DNA from: Saprospiraceae bacterium
Lineage (GTDB): Bacteria > Bacteroidota > Bacteroidia > Chitinophagales > Saprospiraceae
DNA length: 64,000 nucleotides
Assembly: GCA_016722295.1 (NCBI GenBank)
Contig: JADKGL010000026.1
Span: 1 to 64,000 of the forward strand
Direction: 5' to 3'
Numbering within the stretch: the first letter of the stretch is position 1; each line of letters begins with the position of its first letter. The notes beneath the pieces were generated by a model, which was not told the DNA's origin, did not search any database, and saw only the letters and a program-made list of their open reading frames with translations. Positions 39,972 through 48,792 of this stretch are shown here, piece after piece. The position numbers and the translations under genes were made by a program.

Positions 39972-42590
39972 CTACTTCCTCCCAATTATTTCAAATGTCT
40001 TTCGATACATCCTTGATTCAGATTGAACTTCTAAGATATACATTGCTGCCGATAATGATTCTACTCCAATTGAATTTATGATACCAGACAGAGTGCCCTG
40101 TTGAACTATTTTTCCATCTAAATTTAGAATTTTATAATATTTCAAAGCCTCAGTTTGTGTGATATAAAATTGTATTTTATCTACAACTGGATTAGGCGAT
40201 ATTTTTAATTCTTGAATGTCTATGACTGATATATCTGTATTTAATTCTATTCTAAATGTCTTTGTTGCGACACATCCATTTGCATCTGTAATTTCTATAG
40301 TATACTCACCTACAGCTAGACTGTCTGGTTTGAATCCAGAAACATACTTATAAGAATAGGGCAATACTCCGCCAGATGCATTTATAGTGACTGAACCTGC
40401 TTTATTTGGTTTAGCATGGGTGATTGTAAGATCCATTTTAAGTTCCTCCGGTTCAATAATTTCTATTAGTTGGGAACTTATAGTACCTAATCTAGATGTA
40501 ATTTGCACAGTATATTCCCCAGCTCCAACATTCTGTAGACTGCGTGATGTGTCTCCATTGTTCCATTGGAATGTAAATGGAAATGCACCTTCAATACTGT
40601 CCAAAATTATATTCGTTTTATCACCATGACATGTAATGTTTGGTGAAGTTCGAAACTTTGTGATTTTTGGAGTACTACATGTGATGTTAATTGTTTTACA
40701 AAGTGAATCTGAGTTGCACAAACCTCTAGCGACAAGGCAAACCGAAGGAGTTGAAGGAATGCATGCTACTTTGGTATTTAAATTTCTTTCAGTTCCAGAA
40801 ACTATTCCATTGACATACCAAGTATAGGAATTAGCATTTGTTGATTGTTCAGTAGCTCGAATTAGCTCATAATCACTTGTCAAACCAAACTCTGATTTTG
40901 CAATTGAACCTTCATTTATTGATTTTGCTGAAACCCTAATTCCAGCTGATGGGTTGTAATATGTACCAGAGGCGGTTGTTTCCAATTTTACTGCTCTCAG
41001 CATATATTCATATTCCTGATTCGCTTCTATACATGCATCCATATATGTAAGACCAGCTAAATTTTCTTTAATAATAGTAAAATATAAGTCTCCTTTTTTT
41101 CTACGCAATAAAGTATATCCATTATTTCCATCTGGTGAAGCTTTCCATGACAATGAAATACTATTTGTATTTACCGTAGTTTTCAAATCAGACGCTGGTT
41201 GGACTGGAAATAAAACTAAACTTGGATCCCCAAGCAATGCTATATGACTGCCTCTTTGACCAAAACCAACTGGTACATAAAGATTTGAATTATTCTGTGA
41301 TTGCAAAGCATCACTGCCGATAGTTTCACCCAAACCCATATGGTGTACTGCCCATATTGGTCTACCTGCCCAAGCAGCAGTTAATATTGTTCCACAGCCT
41401 AATGAAGAACGCAAGAAATTATTTCCACTATCCCAATCTCCAAAATAACTTCCAAATAAAAAAGTAAACACTGTCTGTAGACTATCTGTAGCCATCATTT
41501 GAGTTGAAGAAATGCCACCTGCACCTTCATACCATCCACCTCCAGCGCCATAGGACCAAAGAAAAGATTCTGAGAGTAGTCGATTTCGATATTCGCCAAT
41601 AAAAACATTTTTTGGACCAAAGAATGCTGAAAAATTTTTTACGCCTGATTGTCCAAATGCTTCTGTAAAATTAAAGTTATCTTGTACAATTCCTTGCCGT
41701 TTCGCTTTGATTAAGCCTATTCTAAATTTATGATTTTTTGCAAAATAATCCTTTAATAATTGCAATTCTGTCTTAGCAAATGCTGGTAAGTTGAAAAAAT
41801 CAATTCGTCCGACTTCCAATTCCAAATCACTTGGAATACTGCTTTGATCAAATTTTCCATCTCCTATTATATTTTTATTTTCATTTCGTGTAGGTGTTGC
41901 ATTATCAACTTGATTATCCGTCCATGTTCCATTCAAATCTCCATAATATGTATCTGATGGCCAAGCACCATTATGATCACCATGTCCATCATAGGCAGAA
42001 TTTCCAGAATAAGGCACTTTTACATGACCTATTATAGTAATCGTTCGGAGATCTGTAACTACGCTTTTTGTCCTTTGGATCTCTTCTCGAATTTGGACTA
42101 CTGTCCATGCATCTGGCACCACAAATCGGATCGGATTCCATCCTTCGTTGATCAAATCACTACTATATTGGTCTATTTCAGCTTTCAAACTTGATTGAAA
42201 TCTGGAATCAATGAGTAGCAATATTGATCCATTTTTATAATTACTTGGATATTTTATTCCGGCATAAATGAATCCCGATGCTACTGACCCGTCGTTTAAA
42301 TTACTTCGTGTGACTCTATATTCATACGCTTTGCCAACTTCAATTTTACTATCTACATAACTAGTGGAATCTTTCGTAAAATTTGCAATCGCTCCTCCCC
42401 AATTGCTGCTATTTCTTAGTTTTCGATATATCGTATATCTGTTAGCATTGGCATCCAAAGGCCATTGAATCGTTATAGATGGTTTCGATTCATCTACAAC
42501 TGCAGTAAGCTGAACTGAATATTGTAAAGAATAATTTTGTGCGAATACAGAACAAGTGATAAAACTAAATACAATCAATAAATTCTTCAT
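39972..42590 (-). CDS. Secreted FnIII/gingipain-like domain protein, T9SS type A
   Basis: The 872-residue protein has a signal peptide ending SVFAQ (about 18). An FnIII domain (about 25-115, ITIQWPLDANANRYTIYRK) is followed by a large central domain (about 120-460) with ITIIGHVKVP, YYGDLNGTWTDN and LEVGRIDFFN. This strand and loop order resembles C25/caspase-like domains (YxDLDG...VGRI). A second FnIII (about 470-560), a PKD/SprB-like region (about 640-790) and a type A sorting domain (ISPNPVVDKIQFYI) follow. I do not see a clear His-Cys catalytic pair; GHGDH and SSLGCG are the nearest candidates. Probably a surface protease-like or structural protein. The bipartite heptad repeat lies directly downstream. 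Confidence 0.65.
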   Translation of the reverse strand: MKNLLIVFSFITCSVFAQNYSLQYSVQLTAVVDESKPSITIQWPLDANANRYTIYRKLRNSSNWGGAIANFTKDSTSYVDSKIEVGKAYEYRVTRSNLNDGSVASGFIYAGIKYPSNYKNGSILLLIDSRFQSSLKAEIDQYSSDLINEGWNPIRFVVPDAWTVVQIREEIQRTKSVVTDLRTITIIGHVKVPYSGNSAYDGHGDHNGAWPSDTYYGDLNGTWTDNQVDNATPTRNENKNIIGDGKFDQSSIPSDLELEVGRIDFFNLPAFAKTELQLLKDYFAKNHKFRIGLIKAKRQGIVQDNFNFTEAFGQSGVKNFSAFFGPKNVFIGEYRNRLLSESFLWSYGAGGGWYEGAGGISSTQMMATDSLQTVFTFLFGSYFGDWDSGNNFLRSSLGCGTILTAAWAGRPIWAVHHMGLGETIGSDALQSQNNSNLYVPVGFGQRGSHIALLGDPSLVLFPVQPASDLKTTVNTNSISLSWKASPDGNNGYTLLRRKKGDLYFTIIKENLAGLTYMDACIEANQEYEYMLRAVKLETTASGTYYNPSAGIRVSAKSINEGSIAKSEFGLTSDYELIRATEQSTNANSYTWYVNGIVSGTERNLNTKVACIPSTPSVCLVARGLCNSDSLCKTINITCSTPKITKFRTSPNITCHGDKTNIILDSIEGAFPFTFQWNNGDTSRSLQNVGAGEYTVQITSRLGTISSQLIEIIEPEELKMDLTITHAKPNKAGSVTINASGGVLPYSYKYVSGFKPDSLAVGEYTIEITDANGCVATKTFRIELNTDISVIDIQELKISPNPVVDKIQFYITQTEALKYYKILNLDGKIVQQGTLSGIINSIGVESLSAAMYILEVQSESRMYRKTFEIIGRK

Positions 42591-42676
42591 TTGGCAAAGT
42601 TTCCGCTAAGATATGTAAAAAATAACTTTACCTATTGACTAAGTTTCAACGACTACTTTTGCAATAAAATTTAAGT

Positions 42677-42712
42677 AAAAAAAAACGAGGAAGTAAACTT
42701 CACTCGTTTTTT
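42677..42712 (-). terminator. Intrinsic terminator of tRNA-Phe
   Basis: On the minus strand AAAACGAG-TG-AAGT pairs with ACTT-C-CTCGTTTT, with a T9 tail, directly after the tRNA 3' end. Confidence 0.85.
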
Positions 42713-42715
42713 CTG

Positions 42716-42788
42716 TGGTACCTCCAGGAATCGAACCAGGGACACATGGATTTTCAGTCCATTGCTCTACCAACTGAGCTAAGGTACC
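42716..42788 (-). tRNA. tRNA-Phe (GAA)
   Basis: 73 bases: acceptor GGTACCT/AGGTACC with discriminator A; D arm GCTC/GAGC; anticodon stem ATGGA/TCCAT with loop CTGAAAA, giving GAA; T arm CCTGG/CCTGG with loop TTCGATT. CCA is not encoded. Confidence 0.95.
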
Positions 42789-42825
42789 ATCCTTAAAAAA
42801 AGCATGCTTTTTCTAAAATGGAGTG

Positions 42826-42833
42826 CAAATATA
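42826..42833 (-). promoter_or_regulatory. -7 box (TATATTTG) of tRNA-Phe
   Basis: The minus strand reads TATATTTG, 37 bases before the tRNA. A perfect 16-base palindrome (AAAAAGCATGCTTTTT, 42797-42812) lies between the box and the tRNA. The -33 element is unclear. Confidence 0.5.
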
Positions 42834-42879
42834 AAATTTTTCTCATTACTAATAGAGAGAATATTAATTTTATGAAAAA

Positions 42880-43611
42880 ATGGTGGGAAAAATTATTATA
42901 TTGCCTTTTATCTTGATTTCTATTGGATTGATTCTCTATGATTTATATACTGGAGAGTCTCACATTATTGCGATATTGATTTTTATCAGTTTGACCGTTG
43001 CAGCCATCACAATGCGACATTGGGTCGATGAAAAATGGTATCAGAAGAATTCATTGGAGCTTGGTCAATATGAAACACAGTGGCTTGAGCGCTTTTTCCC
43101 CCAATTTCAAAAAATGCCAGATTCTCGAAAGTCTGAGTTCAAAAAGGCACTAGCTACTGAGGTATTTCTAAAAGAATATATCCCCATGGGGCTTGAAGCC
43201 ATACCTGAAGAATTGAAGCTTATGGCACTTGCTCCAGCTGTTTTATTAGAATTAGACAGCTCAAAGGCACTTTTAAAGCATTATAATCGAATTGTATATT
43301 ATAAACACCCCTTTCTAACTCCAGATATTCAAACCATTCATATCTCAGAGACTCATCATGACGATGGAGTAGTAATCCTTTGTATCGAACTTCTTCAAGC
43401 TTCTTATATCAATCCTTCTAAGTTCATGAATCCAGCATTGTACGAATGGTGTGAAATTGCCTTGAATAATGACTATAAAAAAATACCTGTTCATGAAGTA
43501 GATGTACATCAAATTGAAGAAAAACTGGGAATGTCTATCGCAGAAATCGAAAATTATTTTGGCAAAAAAGTAAACGTTAAAACACTTTCAAAATATATTG
43601 AATATTGTTGA
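42880..43611 (+). CDS. MtfA-like membrane protein without HExxH
   Basis: The 243-residue product has two N-terminal membrane helices (about 3-20 and 28-46). A domain then follows the order of MtfA (M90) peptidases: WLERFFPQFQKM, FKKALATEVFLKEYIPMGLEAIPEELKLM, HYNRIVYYKHPF, HISETHHDDGVVILC. Where MtfA family members carry the zinc motif HExxH, this protein reads YEWCE (188-192). It therefore probably cannot bind zinc in the usual way and may be a pseudo-peptidase. MtfA regulates by binding or proteolysis in other bacteria; the role here is unknown. It is monocistronic, divergent from tRNA-Phe. Confidence 0.6.
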   Translation: MVGKIIILPFILISIGLILYDLYTGESHIIAILIFISLTVAAITMRHWVDEKWYQKNSLELGQYETQWLERFFPQFQKMPDSRKSEFKKALATEVFLKEYIPMGLEAIPEELKLMALAPAVLLELDSSKALLKHYNRIVYYKHPFLTPDIQTIHISETHHDDGVVILCIELLQASYINPSKFMNPALYEWCEIALNNDYKKIPVHEVDVHQIEEKLGMSIAEIENYFGKKVNVKTLSKYIEYC

Positions 43612-43715
43612 TTTCTAATTTCTTCAATAAAGATTGTTAGGTTAAAAAATGATGACAATTGTTTTTCAACCAAAGTATAGTATTATCTGTATTTATGTAA
43701 ATAAAATTCTAGCTT

Positions 43716-45206
43716 ATGCCTATTGAAATATTGACTTTACTTTTGGGTTTGGTCATCGGAATTATAGCTTATCTCATCTTGCGATCTAATACGATTTCAA
43801 AACAAGAATACGATTCAATTTTTACCTCATACAATGAATATAAAAATTCAAGCATCCTGCTCCAAGAACGAAATCTAAAACTCAATGAAGAATTTAAACA
43901 ATTACAAAATAAAATTGAAGCAAAGATTCAAGAAAATGCAACACTTGGTGCCGAAAAAGCAAGCCTTCAAAGCGCTCTAGAAATTATTAAAAATCAAGCT
44001 CAACAAATGCTCAAAGAAGTCCAAGAACAAAAAATACTTAATCAACAACAGTCTGATGAAATACTAAAATTGCATCGTGGCTTGAGTTCTAGTACTGAAG
44101 CTTATAAATCATTACAACATCGATTAGAAACCCAAAAATCAGAAATCGAAGATTTTAGAAAACAATCGAATATAGAATTTCAAAATATAGCGAACAAAAT
44201 CATTGAAGAAAAATCGCAAAAATTCACGCAAAGCAATAAAGAAAATATCGATGCGCTACTTAAACCATTAGGAGAAAATATTGATAGCTTCAAAAAGAAA
44301 GTTGAAGAAACGTATGACAAAGAATCAAAGCAACGATTCTCCCTTGAAGAAAAAGTAAAAGATCTCATCGAACTAAATCATAAAATAAGTAATGAAGCAA
44401 ATAATCTCGCCTCTGCATTAAAAGGGCAATCCAAAAAACAAGGAAACTGGGGTGAAATTATTCTTGAAAGTATTTTAGAAAAATCTGGTTTAGTCAAAAA
44501 CCGTGAGTATTTTCTGCAAGAAACGATTACCAATGACGAAGGAAAACAGTTGCGTCCAGATGTCATCATTCATCTACCTGAAGATCGAAAAATCGTTATA
44601 GATTCTAAAGTATCACTTGTAGATTATGATCGATATTGTTCAGAGGATATAAAAGACATTCAAGAAATACATCTAAAAAAACACATTGCAAGTATATATC
44701 AACATGTGGACGACCTCAGTCGTAAAAAGTATGACTCTGTAGCCTCAAGTCTTGACTTTACCATGATGTTTATTCCTATTGAGCCGGCCTATTTGATAGC
44801 GATTCAAGATGACGCTGAACTCTGGTCATATGCGTACAACAAAAGAGTACTTCTAATAAGCCCTACAAATCTAATTGCTGCGCTCAAACTTATCTCTGAC
44901 TTATGGAAGCGTGAATCTCAGAGTAGAAATGCAATAGAAATCGCAAAACAAGGCGAAAAACTCTACGAAAAAATCATTGGATTCCTAGAAACTATGGAAG
45001 AGGTAGGCAGACATCTCAACCGATCCCAAGATTCATATTTAAAAGCTGTAAATCAATTGAAAGATGGACGTGGTAACATTGTAGTGCAAGCCCAAAAATT
45101 AAAAAAACTTGGACTTAACTCCGATAAAGAAGTTCCATCTACCTTACTTCCCTTCGGTGATGATGATCAAGAAGTGGAAGAAATAGTAAAGGAGGTGGAA
45201 TCGTAA
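43716..45206 (+). CDS. rmuC: RmuC family DNA recombination protein
   Basis: The 496-residue protein has an N-terminal membrane helix (about 5-22) and a long coiled coil (about 30-200, Gln/Glu/Lys-rich). The conserved RmuC domain (about 225-460) carries KGQSKKQGNWGEIILESILEKSGL, RPDVIIHLPEDRKIVIDSKVSLVDYDRY, FTMMFIPIEPAYLIA and LISPTNLIAALK. The PDV...DSK pair is consistent with a PD-(D/E)xK nuclease core. In E. coli, loss of rmuC raises recombination between short inverted repeats. Followed after 32 bases by the DUF3293 gene, perhaps co-transcribed. Confidence 0.93.
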   Translation: MPIEILTLLLGLVIGIIAYLILRSNTISKQEYDSIFTSYNEYKNSSILLQERNLKLNEEFKQLQNKIEAKIQENATLGAEKASLQSALEIIKNQAQQMLKEVQEQKILNQQQSDEILKLHRGLSSSTEAYKSLQHRLETQKSEIEDFRKQSNIEFQNIANKIIEEKSQKFTQSNKENIDALLKPLGENIDSFKKKVEETYDKESKQRFSLEEKVKDLIELNHKISNEANNLASALKGQSKKQGNWGEIILESILEKSGLVKNREYFLQETITNDEGKQLRPDVIIHLPEDRKIVIDSKVSLVDYDRYCSEDIKDIQEIHLKKHIASIYQHVDDLSRKKYDSVASSLDFTMMFIPIEPAYLIAIQDDAELWSYAYNKRVLLISPTNLIAALKLISDLWKRESQSRNAIEIAKQGEKLYEKIIGFLETMEEVGRHLNRSQDSYLKAVNQLKDGRGNIVVQAQKLKKLGLNSDKEVPSTLLPFGDDDQEVEEIVKEVES

Positions 45207-45238
45207 ATAAATATATTTCAAAATTAATAACAACAAAA

Positions 45239-45652
45239 ATGATAGATAAAGCTTCATTCTTGGCAATTTATAAAAATACAAATTATATAATTCCAGAACT
45301 TCATACCAAAATCAAAATAGATGAATTGAATGCTATAATCGACAGTGAACTATTAAAGTCTAATCATTCTTACTGGGCCTTTATTAGTGCAGCAAATCCA
45401 TTTTCTAAAGAAATTTCTGATCAAGAAAATGAATTTAATTTTTTGAAACTAAAAAATCTCATTGACGCACAATTTCCAAAATATTTTGAAGGATATGGTG
45501 AAGGACAACTTGGTTGGAAAAATGAAAAATCTATTTTAATATTTGGAATAACTGAGGAACAAGCTATAAAAATTGGAAAACAATTTGGTCAAAATGCAAT
45601 TGTTGTTGGTGCTTGTGATGAGCCTTCAAAAATCAAATGGTTGCAAGATTGA
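45239..45652 (+). CDS. DUF3293 domain protein
   Basis: The 137-residue cytoplasmic protein has the DUF3293 sequence pattern: SYWAFISAANPFSKEISDQEN, a helix, GYGEGQLGWKNEKSILIFGI, and ending near VVGACDEPSKIKW. Members are single-domain proteins of unknown function. It lies 32 bases after rmuC on the same strand. The full-length domain shows no damage. Confidence 0.8.
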   Translation: MIDKASFLAIYKNTNYIIPELHTKIKIDELNAIIDSELLKSNHSYWAFISAANPFSKEISDQENEFNFLKLKNLIDAQFPKYFEGYGEGQLGWKNEKSILIFGITEEQAIKIGKQFGQNAIVVGACDEPSKIKWLQD

Positions 45653-45783
45653 TATCTCACTTATTATTAAATAGTACTTCTAAAATAGAATAAAATTTAT
45701 AGAAAAATCAAGCAAGAACGACTTGAATCTATAGTAAAACTCCTCTCCAAATGATATTTATAAGCATACTCATAGACAAATTA

Positions 45784-45791
45784 TATATTTG
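45784..45791 (+). promoter_or_regulatory. -7 box (TATATTTG) of kdsD
   Basis: An exact TAnnTTTG match, 21 bases before the ATG at 45813. The TTG inside it opens a longer frame (45789) that cannot be used if this promoter is real. Confidence 0.55.
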
Positions 45792-45812
45792 CATTCTTTC
45801 TATCGATTTCAA

Positions 45813-46781
45813 ATGGACCAAAATAACTTAATTATATCTTCTGCAAAAAACTGTATTGACATCGAAATACAAGCTTTGCAAAAATTAAAAGAGACAATCG
45901 ATGAGTCCTTTGTTCAAGCAGTATTGAGTATCTATAATTGCAAAGGAAGACTCGTCGTCACGGGTATCGGTAAAAGTGCTATCATCGGTCAGAAAATCGT
46001 CGCTACTTTAAATAGTACTGGCACTCCATCACTTTTTATGCATGCTGCAGATGCAATACATGGCGACCTTGGTATGATCAAACCAGAAGATATCATCATC
46101 TGCATTTCAAAAAGTGGAGAGACCTCAGAAATTAAAGTACTCATTCCATTAATCAAATCTTTTGGCTCAAAATTCATTGCTATTGTTTCGAATTTAGAAA
46201 GTTCTTTAGCGCATAGCGCCGATTTTGTGTTGCACACACCGATAGATCAAGAAGCAGATCCCAACAATCTCGCTCCAACAGCAAGCACTATCGCTCAAAT
46301 GGCAATGGGTGATGCGTTGTCCGTCGCATTATTGGCCCTGCGCGGTTTTACTCCTGCAGATTTTGCAAAATTCCATCCAGGAGGAGCCTTGGGAAAACAA
46401 TTATATCTTAGAGTTGGAGATCTGTCCAAAAGACATACAAAACCACATGTCAAAGAAAATAGCTCCTTAAAAGAAATCATAATTTCAATTAGCACAAATC
46501 GTCTTGGAGCAACAGCTGTTTTAAATCAAGAAAATGAAGTCGTGGGCATCATCACAGATGGCGATTTGCGCAGGATGTTGCAGCAAGAAAATCCTATTGA
46601 AAGTATTACTGCTCAACAAATCATGAGTAAAAACCCAAAATCTATCCAAGCAAATGAACTTGCAATTACAGCATTAGAAACAATGAGGAAAGCAAGCATC
46701 ACTCAGCTCATTGCACTTGATGTGAATCGGTACGAAGGAATCATACACTTACATGATTTAGTAAAAGAAGGTATTGTCTAG
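45813..46781 (+). CDS. kdsD: Arabinose-5-phosphate isomerase (KpsF/GutQ family)
   Basis: 322 residues from ATG 45813 (see the -7 box note). It converts ribulose 5-phosphate to arabinose 5-phosphate, the first step to Kdo of lipopolysaccharide. The SIS domain (about 35-185) carries GRLVVTGIGKSAIIGQKI, STGTPSLFMHAADAIHGDLGM and CISKSGETSEI. Family-typical FHPGGALGKQL follows, then two CBS domains (about 205-322). The stop overlaps the last 4 bases of the convergent glycosyltransferase gene. Confidence 0.93.
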   Translation: MDQNNLIISSAKNCIDIEIQALQKLKETIDESFVQAVLSIYNCKGRLVVTGIGKSAIIGQKIVATLNSTGTPSLFMHAADAIHGDLGMIKPEDIIICISKSGETSEIKVLIPLIKSFGSKFIAIVSNLESSLAHSADFVLHTPIDQEADPNNLAPTASTIAQMAMGDALSVALLALRGFTPADFAKFHPGGALGKQLYLRVGDLSKRHTKPHVKENSSLKEIIISISTNRLGATAVLNQENEVVGIITDGDLRRMLQQENPIESITAQQIMSKNPKSIQANELAITALETMRKASITQLIALDVNRYEGIIHLHDLVKEGIV

Positions 46782-47473
46782 ATTCCCAAACGTCTGATAT
46801 ATTCGCTCTTAATTAATCTTGGATCACAAGCCTGTTTATACATCTTCATTGCATGAAAATTTGCTAATTGAACTTTTATCCATGAACAACGATCATATTT
46901 GCGATCTGAAACAATTGTGTATTTGGGAATGACAAATCTTGAAGAGAATTCTTCTGCCCTATCCATTAGGTTATATTCTTCCATAATGACATATTTCTCA
47001 TCAAATCCATTAAGTTTTTCAAATAATTCCTTTGAAATATACATCGATTGATCACCTCCACGATTCAACAAAAAATTAAATCTTGTAAAAAAAGAATTGA
47101 TAAGCAAAGCCAATTTTTTACTATCAAATTTTTGTCTAAAAAACCCAAAATTATTTCCATGCTCAATAGCAGTCAGAATATCCTGATAAAATGAAAGGGG
47201 TGGCAAAGTATCTGCATGGACAAAATAAAGTATGTTTGCTTTCGCATATTTTGCACCATAATTCATCTGACTAGCTCGACTTTGCTGAGAACAAGTATAG
47301 ATTTCTATGGGATACTTTTTAGCCAAAGCCACTGTATCGTCTTGACTCCCACCATCAACCACTATAATCTGAATAAATCTAATATCTGAGGATTGGAGTA
47401 GACGACTCAACAGATTGTCGATATACTTCGATTCATTAAGTACAGGAATAATTATAGTCAGTTTGGGCTCCAA
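46778..47473 (-). CDS. Family 2 glycosyltransferase, TIGR04283 type
   Basis: The 231-residue GT-A enzyme has LTIIIPVLNESKYI, the nucleotide-binding VVDGGSQDDT, and the acidic metal motif HADT (residues about 88-91, in FVHADTLPP). RGGDQSMYISKELFEKLNGFDE and IMEEYNLMDRA are typical of the TIGR04283 family, sometimes linked to arsenosugar synthesis. No arsenic genes are nearby, so the acceptor is unknown. It is convergent with kdsD (4-base overlap), with no space for a terminator between them. Confidence 0.85.
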   Translation of the reverse strand: MEPKLTIIIPVLNESKYIDNLLSRLLQSSDIRFIQIIVVDGGSQDDTVALAKKYPIEIYTCSQQSRASQMNYGAKYAKANILYFVHADTLPPLSFYQDILTAIEHGNNFGFFRQKFDSKKLALLINSFFTRFNFLLNRGGDQSMYISKELFEKLNGFDEKYVIMEEYNLMDRAEEFSSRFVIPKYTIVSDRKYDRCSWIKVQLANFHAMKMYKQACDPRLIKSEYIRRLGI

Positions 47474-47531
47474 ATGGCTAATTTTTGCGAAAGTTCAAGT
47501 TTTTTTTTGAAATAATGAAACTTTTTTCAAA

Positions 47532-47553
47532 ATTAAATGTATATACATTTAAT
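47532..47553. promoter_or_regulatory. 22-bp perfect palindrome, probable MarR operator
   Basis: The half-site ATTAAATGTAT is followed directly by its complement ATACATTTAAT. It lies 19 bases before the marR-like ATG, a typical place for autorepression by a dimeric winged-helix regulator. Confidence 0.7.
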
Positions 47554-47572
47554 ACAATAGTATATAAAATTT

Positions 47573-48025
47573 ATGAGTTTAGAAGATGATATCATGCAGT
47601 CGACTTTCGAAAGCGATTACCATAAATTACATATTAATGTATTGTATACAGCTTCATGGTTAAATGGTTTAGTAACTGAAGTGTTACTTCCGTTTGATCT
47701 GTCGCCTGAGCAATTCAATGTATTAAGGATTTTGCGTGGAGCAAAAACGAGCGTAAATCTCAAGTATATTTCTGATCGATTGATTAATAAGCAGAGTAAT
47801 ACAAGTAGATTGATCGATAAGCTTTATGCTAAACAAATGGTAGAGCGTAAAGTAGCAGAAAATGATCGGAGAAATGTAGCCATTGAAATAAGTCTAAAAG
47901 GTTTAGATATTGTCAATGAAGCTTCACTAAAAATCAAAACTGTTGAAGAAAAAATGAAAAATATAAAACCAAAAGAAGCAAAAGAAATAAGTGATGGCTT
48001 AGATCGTTTAAGAAAATCAATATAG
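47573..48025 (+). CDS. MarR family transcriptional regulator
   Basis: The 150-residue winged-helix protein has a dimerisation helix at each end. The DNA-binding part (about 45-105) reads LSPEQFNVLRIL, LKYISDRLINKQSNTSRLIDKL (recognition helix) and KMVERKVAENDRRNVAIEISLKG, whose DRR is the MarR wing signature. It is followed after 40 bases by a YceI gene, an arrangement common in Bacteroidota. A palindrome immediately upstream suggests autoregulation and control of yceI. The effector is unknown. Confidence 0.92.
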   Translation: MSLEDDIMQSTFESDYHKLHINVLYTASWLNGLVTEVLLPFDLSPEQFNVLRILRGAKTSVNLKYISDRLINKQSNTSRLIDKLYAKQMVERKVAENDRRNVAIEISLKGLDIVNEASLKIKTVEEKMKNIKPKEAKEISDGLDRLRKSI

Positions 48026-48065
48026 AAATCAATAATCATTTATAAAATAATTAAAAAATCAAATT

Positions 48066-48668
48066 ATGAAATTTAATCTAATGTTTTTATTCGTTGCATT
48101 ATTTGTTGGTGCAACTTTCGCTACACCGCCTAAAAAATCAAAACCTGTTGCTTACAAAGCTGATCTAAAAACAACAGTAATAAAGTGGGAAGGTAAAAAA
48201 GTAACAGGAAAGCATAACGGAACTGTTAATATCAAGTCCGGAGCAATTGAAGTGTTGGATGGTATGGCAACAACTGGTAACTTTATCTTTGACATGACCT
48301 CTATCATGTGCACAGATTTAACAGCAGGTAAAGGTAAAGAAAAATTAGAAGGTCACTTAAAGAGTGAAGATTTTTTCGGTACTGATGCTCATCCTACAGC
48401 TGAATTCAAAGCTACTAAAATCACAAAGGTAAATGGAGCAAATTACACGGTAGCAGGAGATCTTACGATCAAAGGTCAGACTCATCCGATCTCTTTTCCA
48501 GCAAATATCGTCATTACAAAAAAGATGGTAAAAGCTACTGGTAAAGTAACTATCGATAGAACTTTATACGGTATTAAATATGGTTCAGGATCTTTCTTCG
48601 ACAATCTTGGAGACAAGGCAATCAATAATGAATTTTCAATGGATATTCAATTTGTTGCAAATAAATAA
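48066..48668 (+). CDS. YceI family lipid-binding-type exported protein
   Basis: The 200-residue product has a signal peptide (about 1-19, ending TFATP) and a YceI lipocalin-like barrel (about 30-198). Visible family text: VIKWEGKKVTGKHNGTVNI, DMTSIMCTDL, HLKSEDFFGTDAHPTAEFKATKI, VAGDLTIKGQTHPISFP and IDRTLYGIKYGSGSFFDNLGDKAI. YceI barrels bind long isoprenoid or polyprenyl-type ligands in the periplasm. It sits downstream of the MarR gene, probably as one operon, and ends at a clear terminator. Confidence 0.93.
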   Translation: MKFNLMFLFVALFVGATFATPPKKSKPVAYKADLKTTVIKWEGKKVTGKHNGTVNIKSGAIEVLDGMATTGNFIFDMTSIMCTDLTAGKGKEKLEGHLKSEDFFGTDAHPTAEFKATKITKVNGANYTVAGDLTIKGQTHPISFPANIVITKKMVKATGKVTIDRTLYGIKYGSGSFFDNLGDKAINNEFSMDIQFVANK

Positions 48669-48692
48669 TAAATAAACCCACAAAACCAACAG

Positions 48693-48727
48693 GCCACTTG
48701 GTAATTTTTTATCAAGTGGCTTTTTTA
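48693..48727 (+). terminator. Intrinsic terminator of marR-yceI
   Basis: GCCACTTG pairs with CAAGTGGC around a 12-base loop, followed by T6. Confidence 0.9.
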
Positions 48728-48792
48728 TTTTTTTTCATTTCAGACCTTTCTAAATAAAAGCTTTGAAAATACCAGATAGCCTAGTCTAAATA

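Noticed and set aside
42880..43611. Active MtfA zinc peptidase
   Set aside because: The HExxH motif is absent (YEWCE instead), so an active peptidase cannot be claimed.
46778..47473. Arsenosugar biosynthesis locus
   Set aside because: Only the glycosyltransferase resembles that family; no arsenic methylation or radical SAM genes are nearby.
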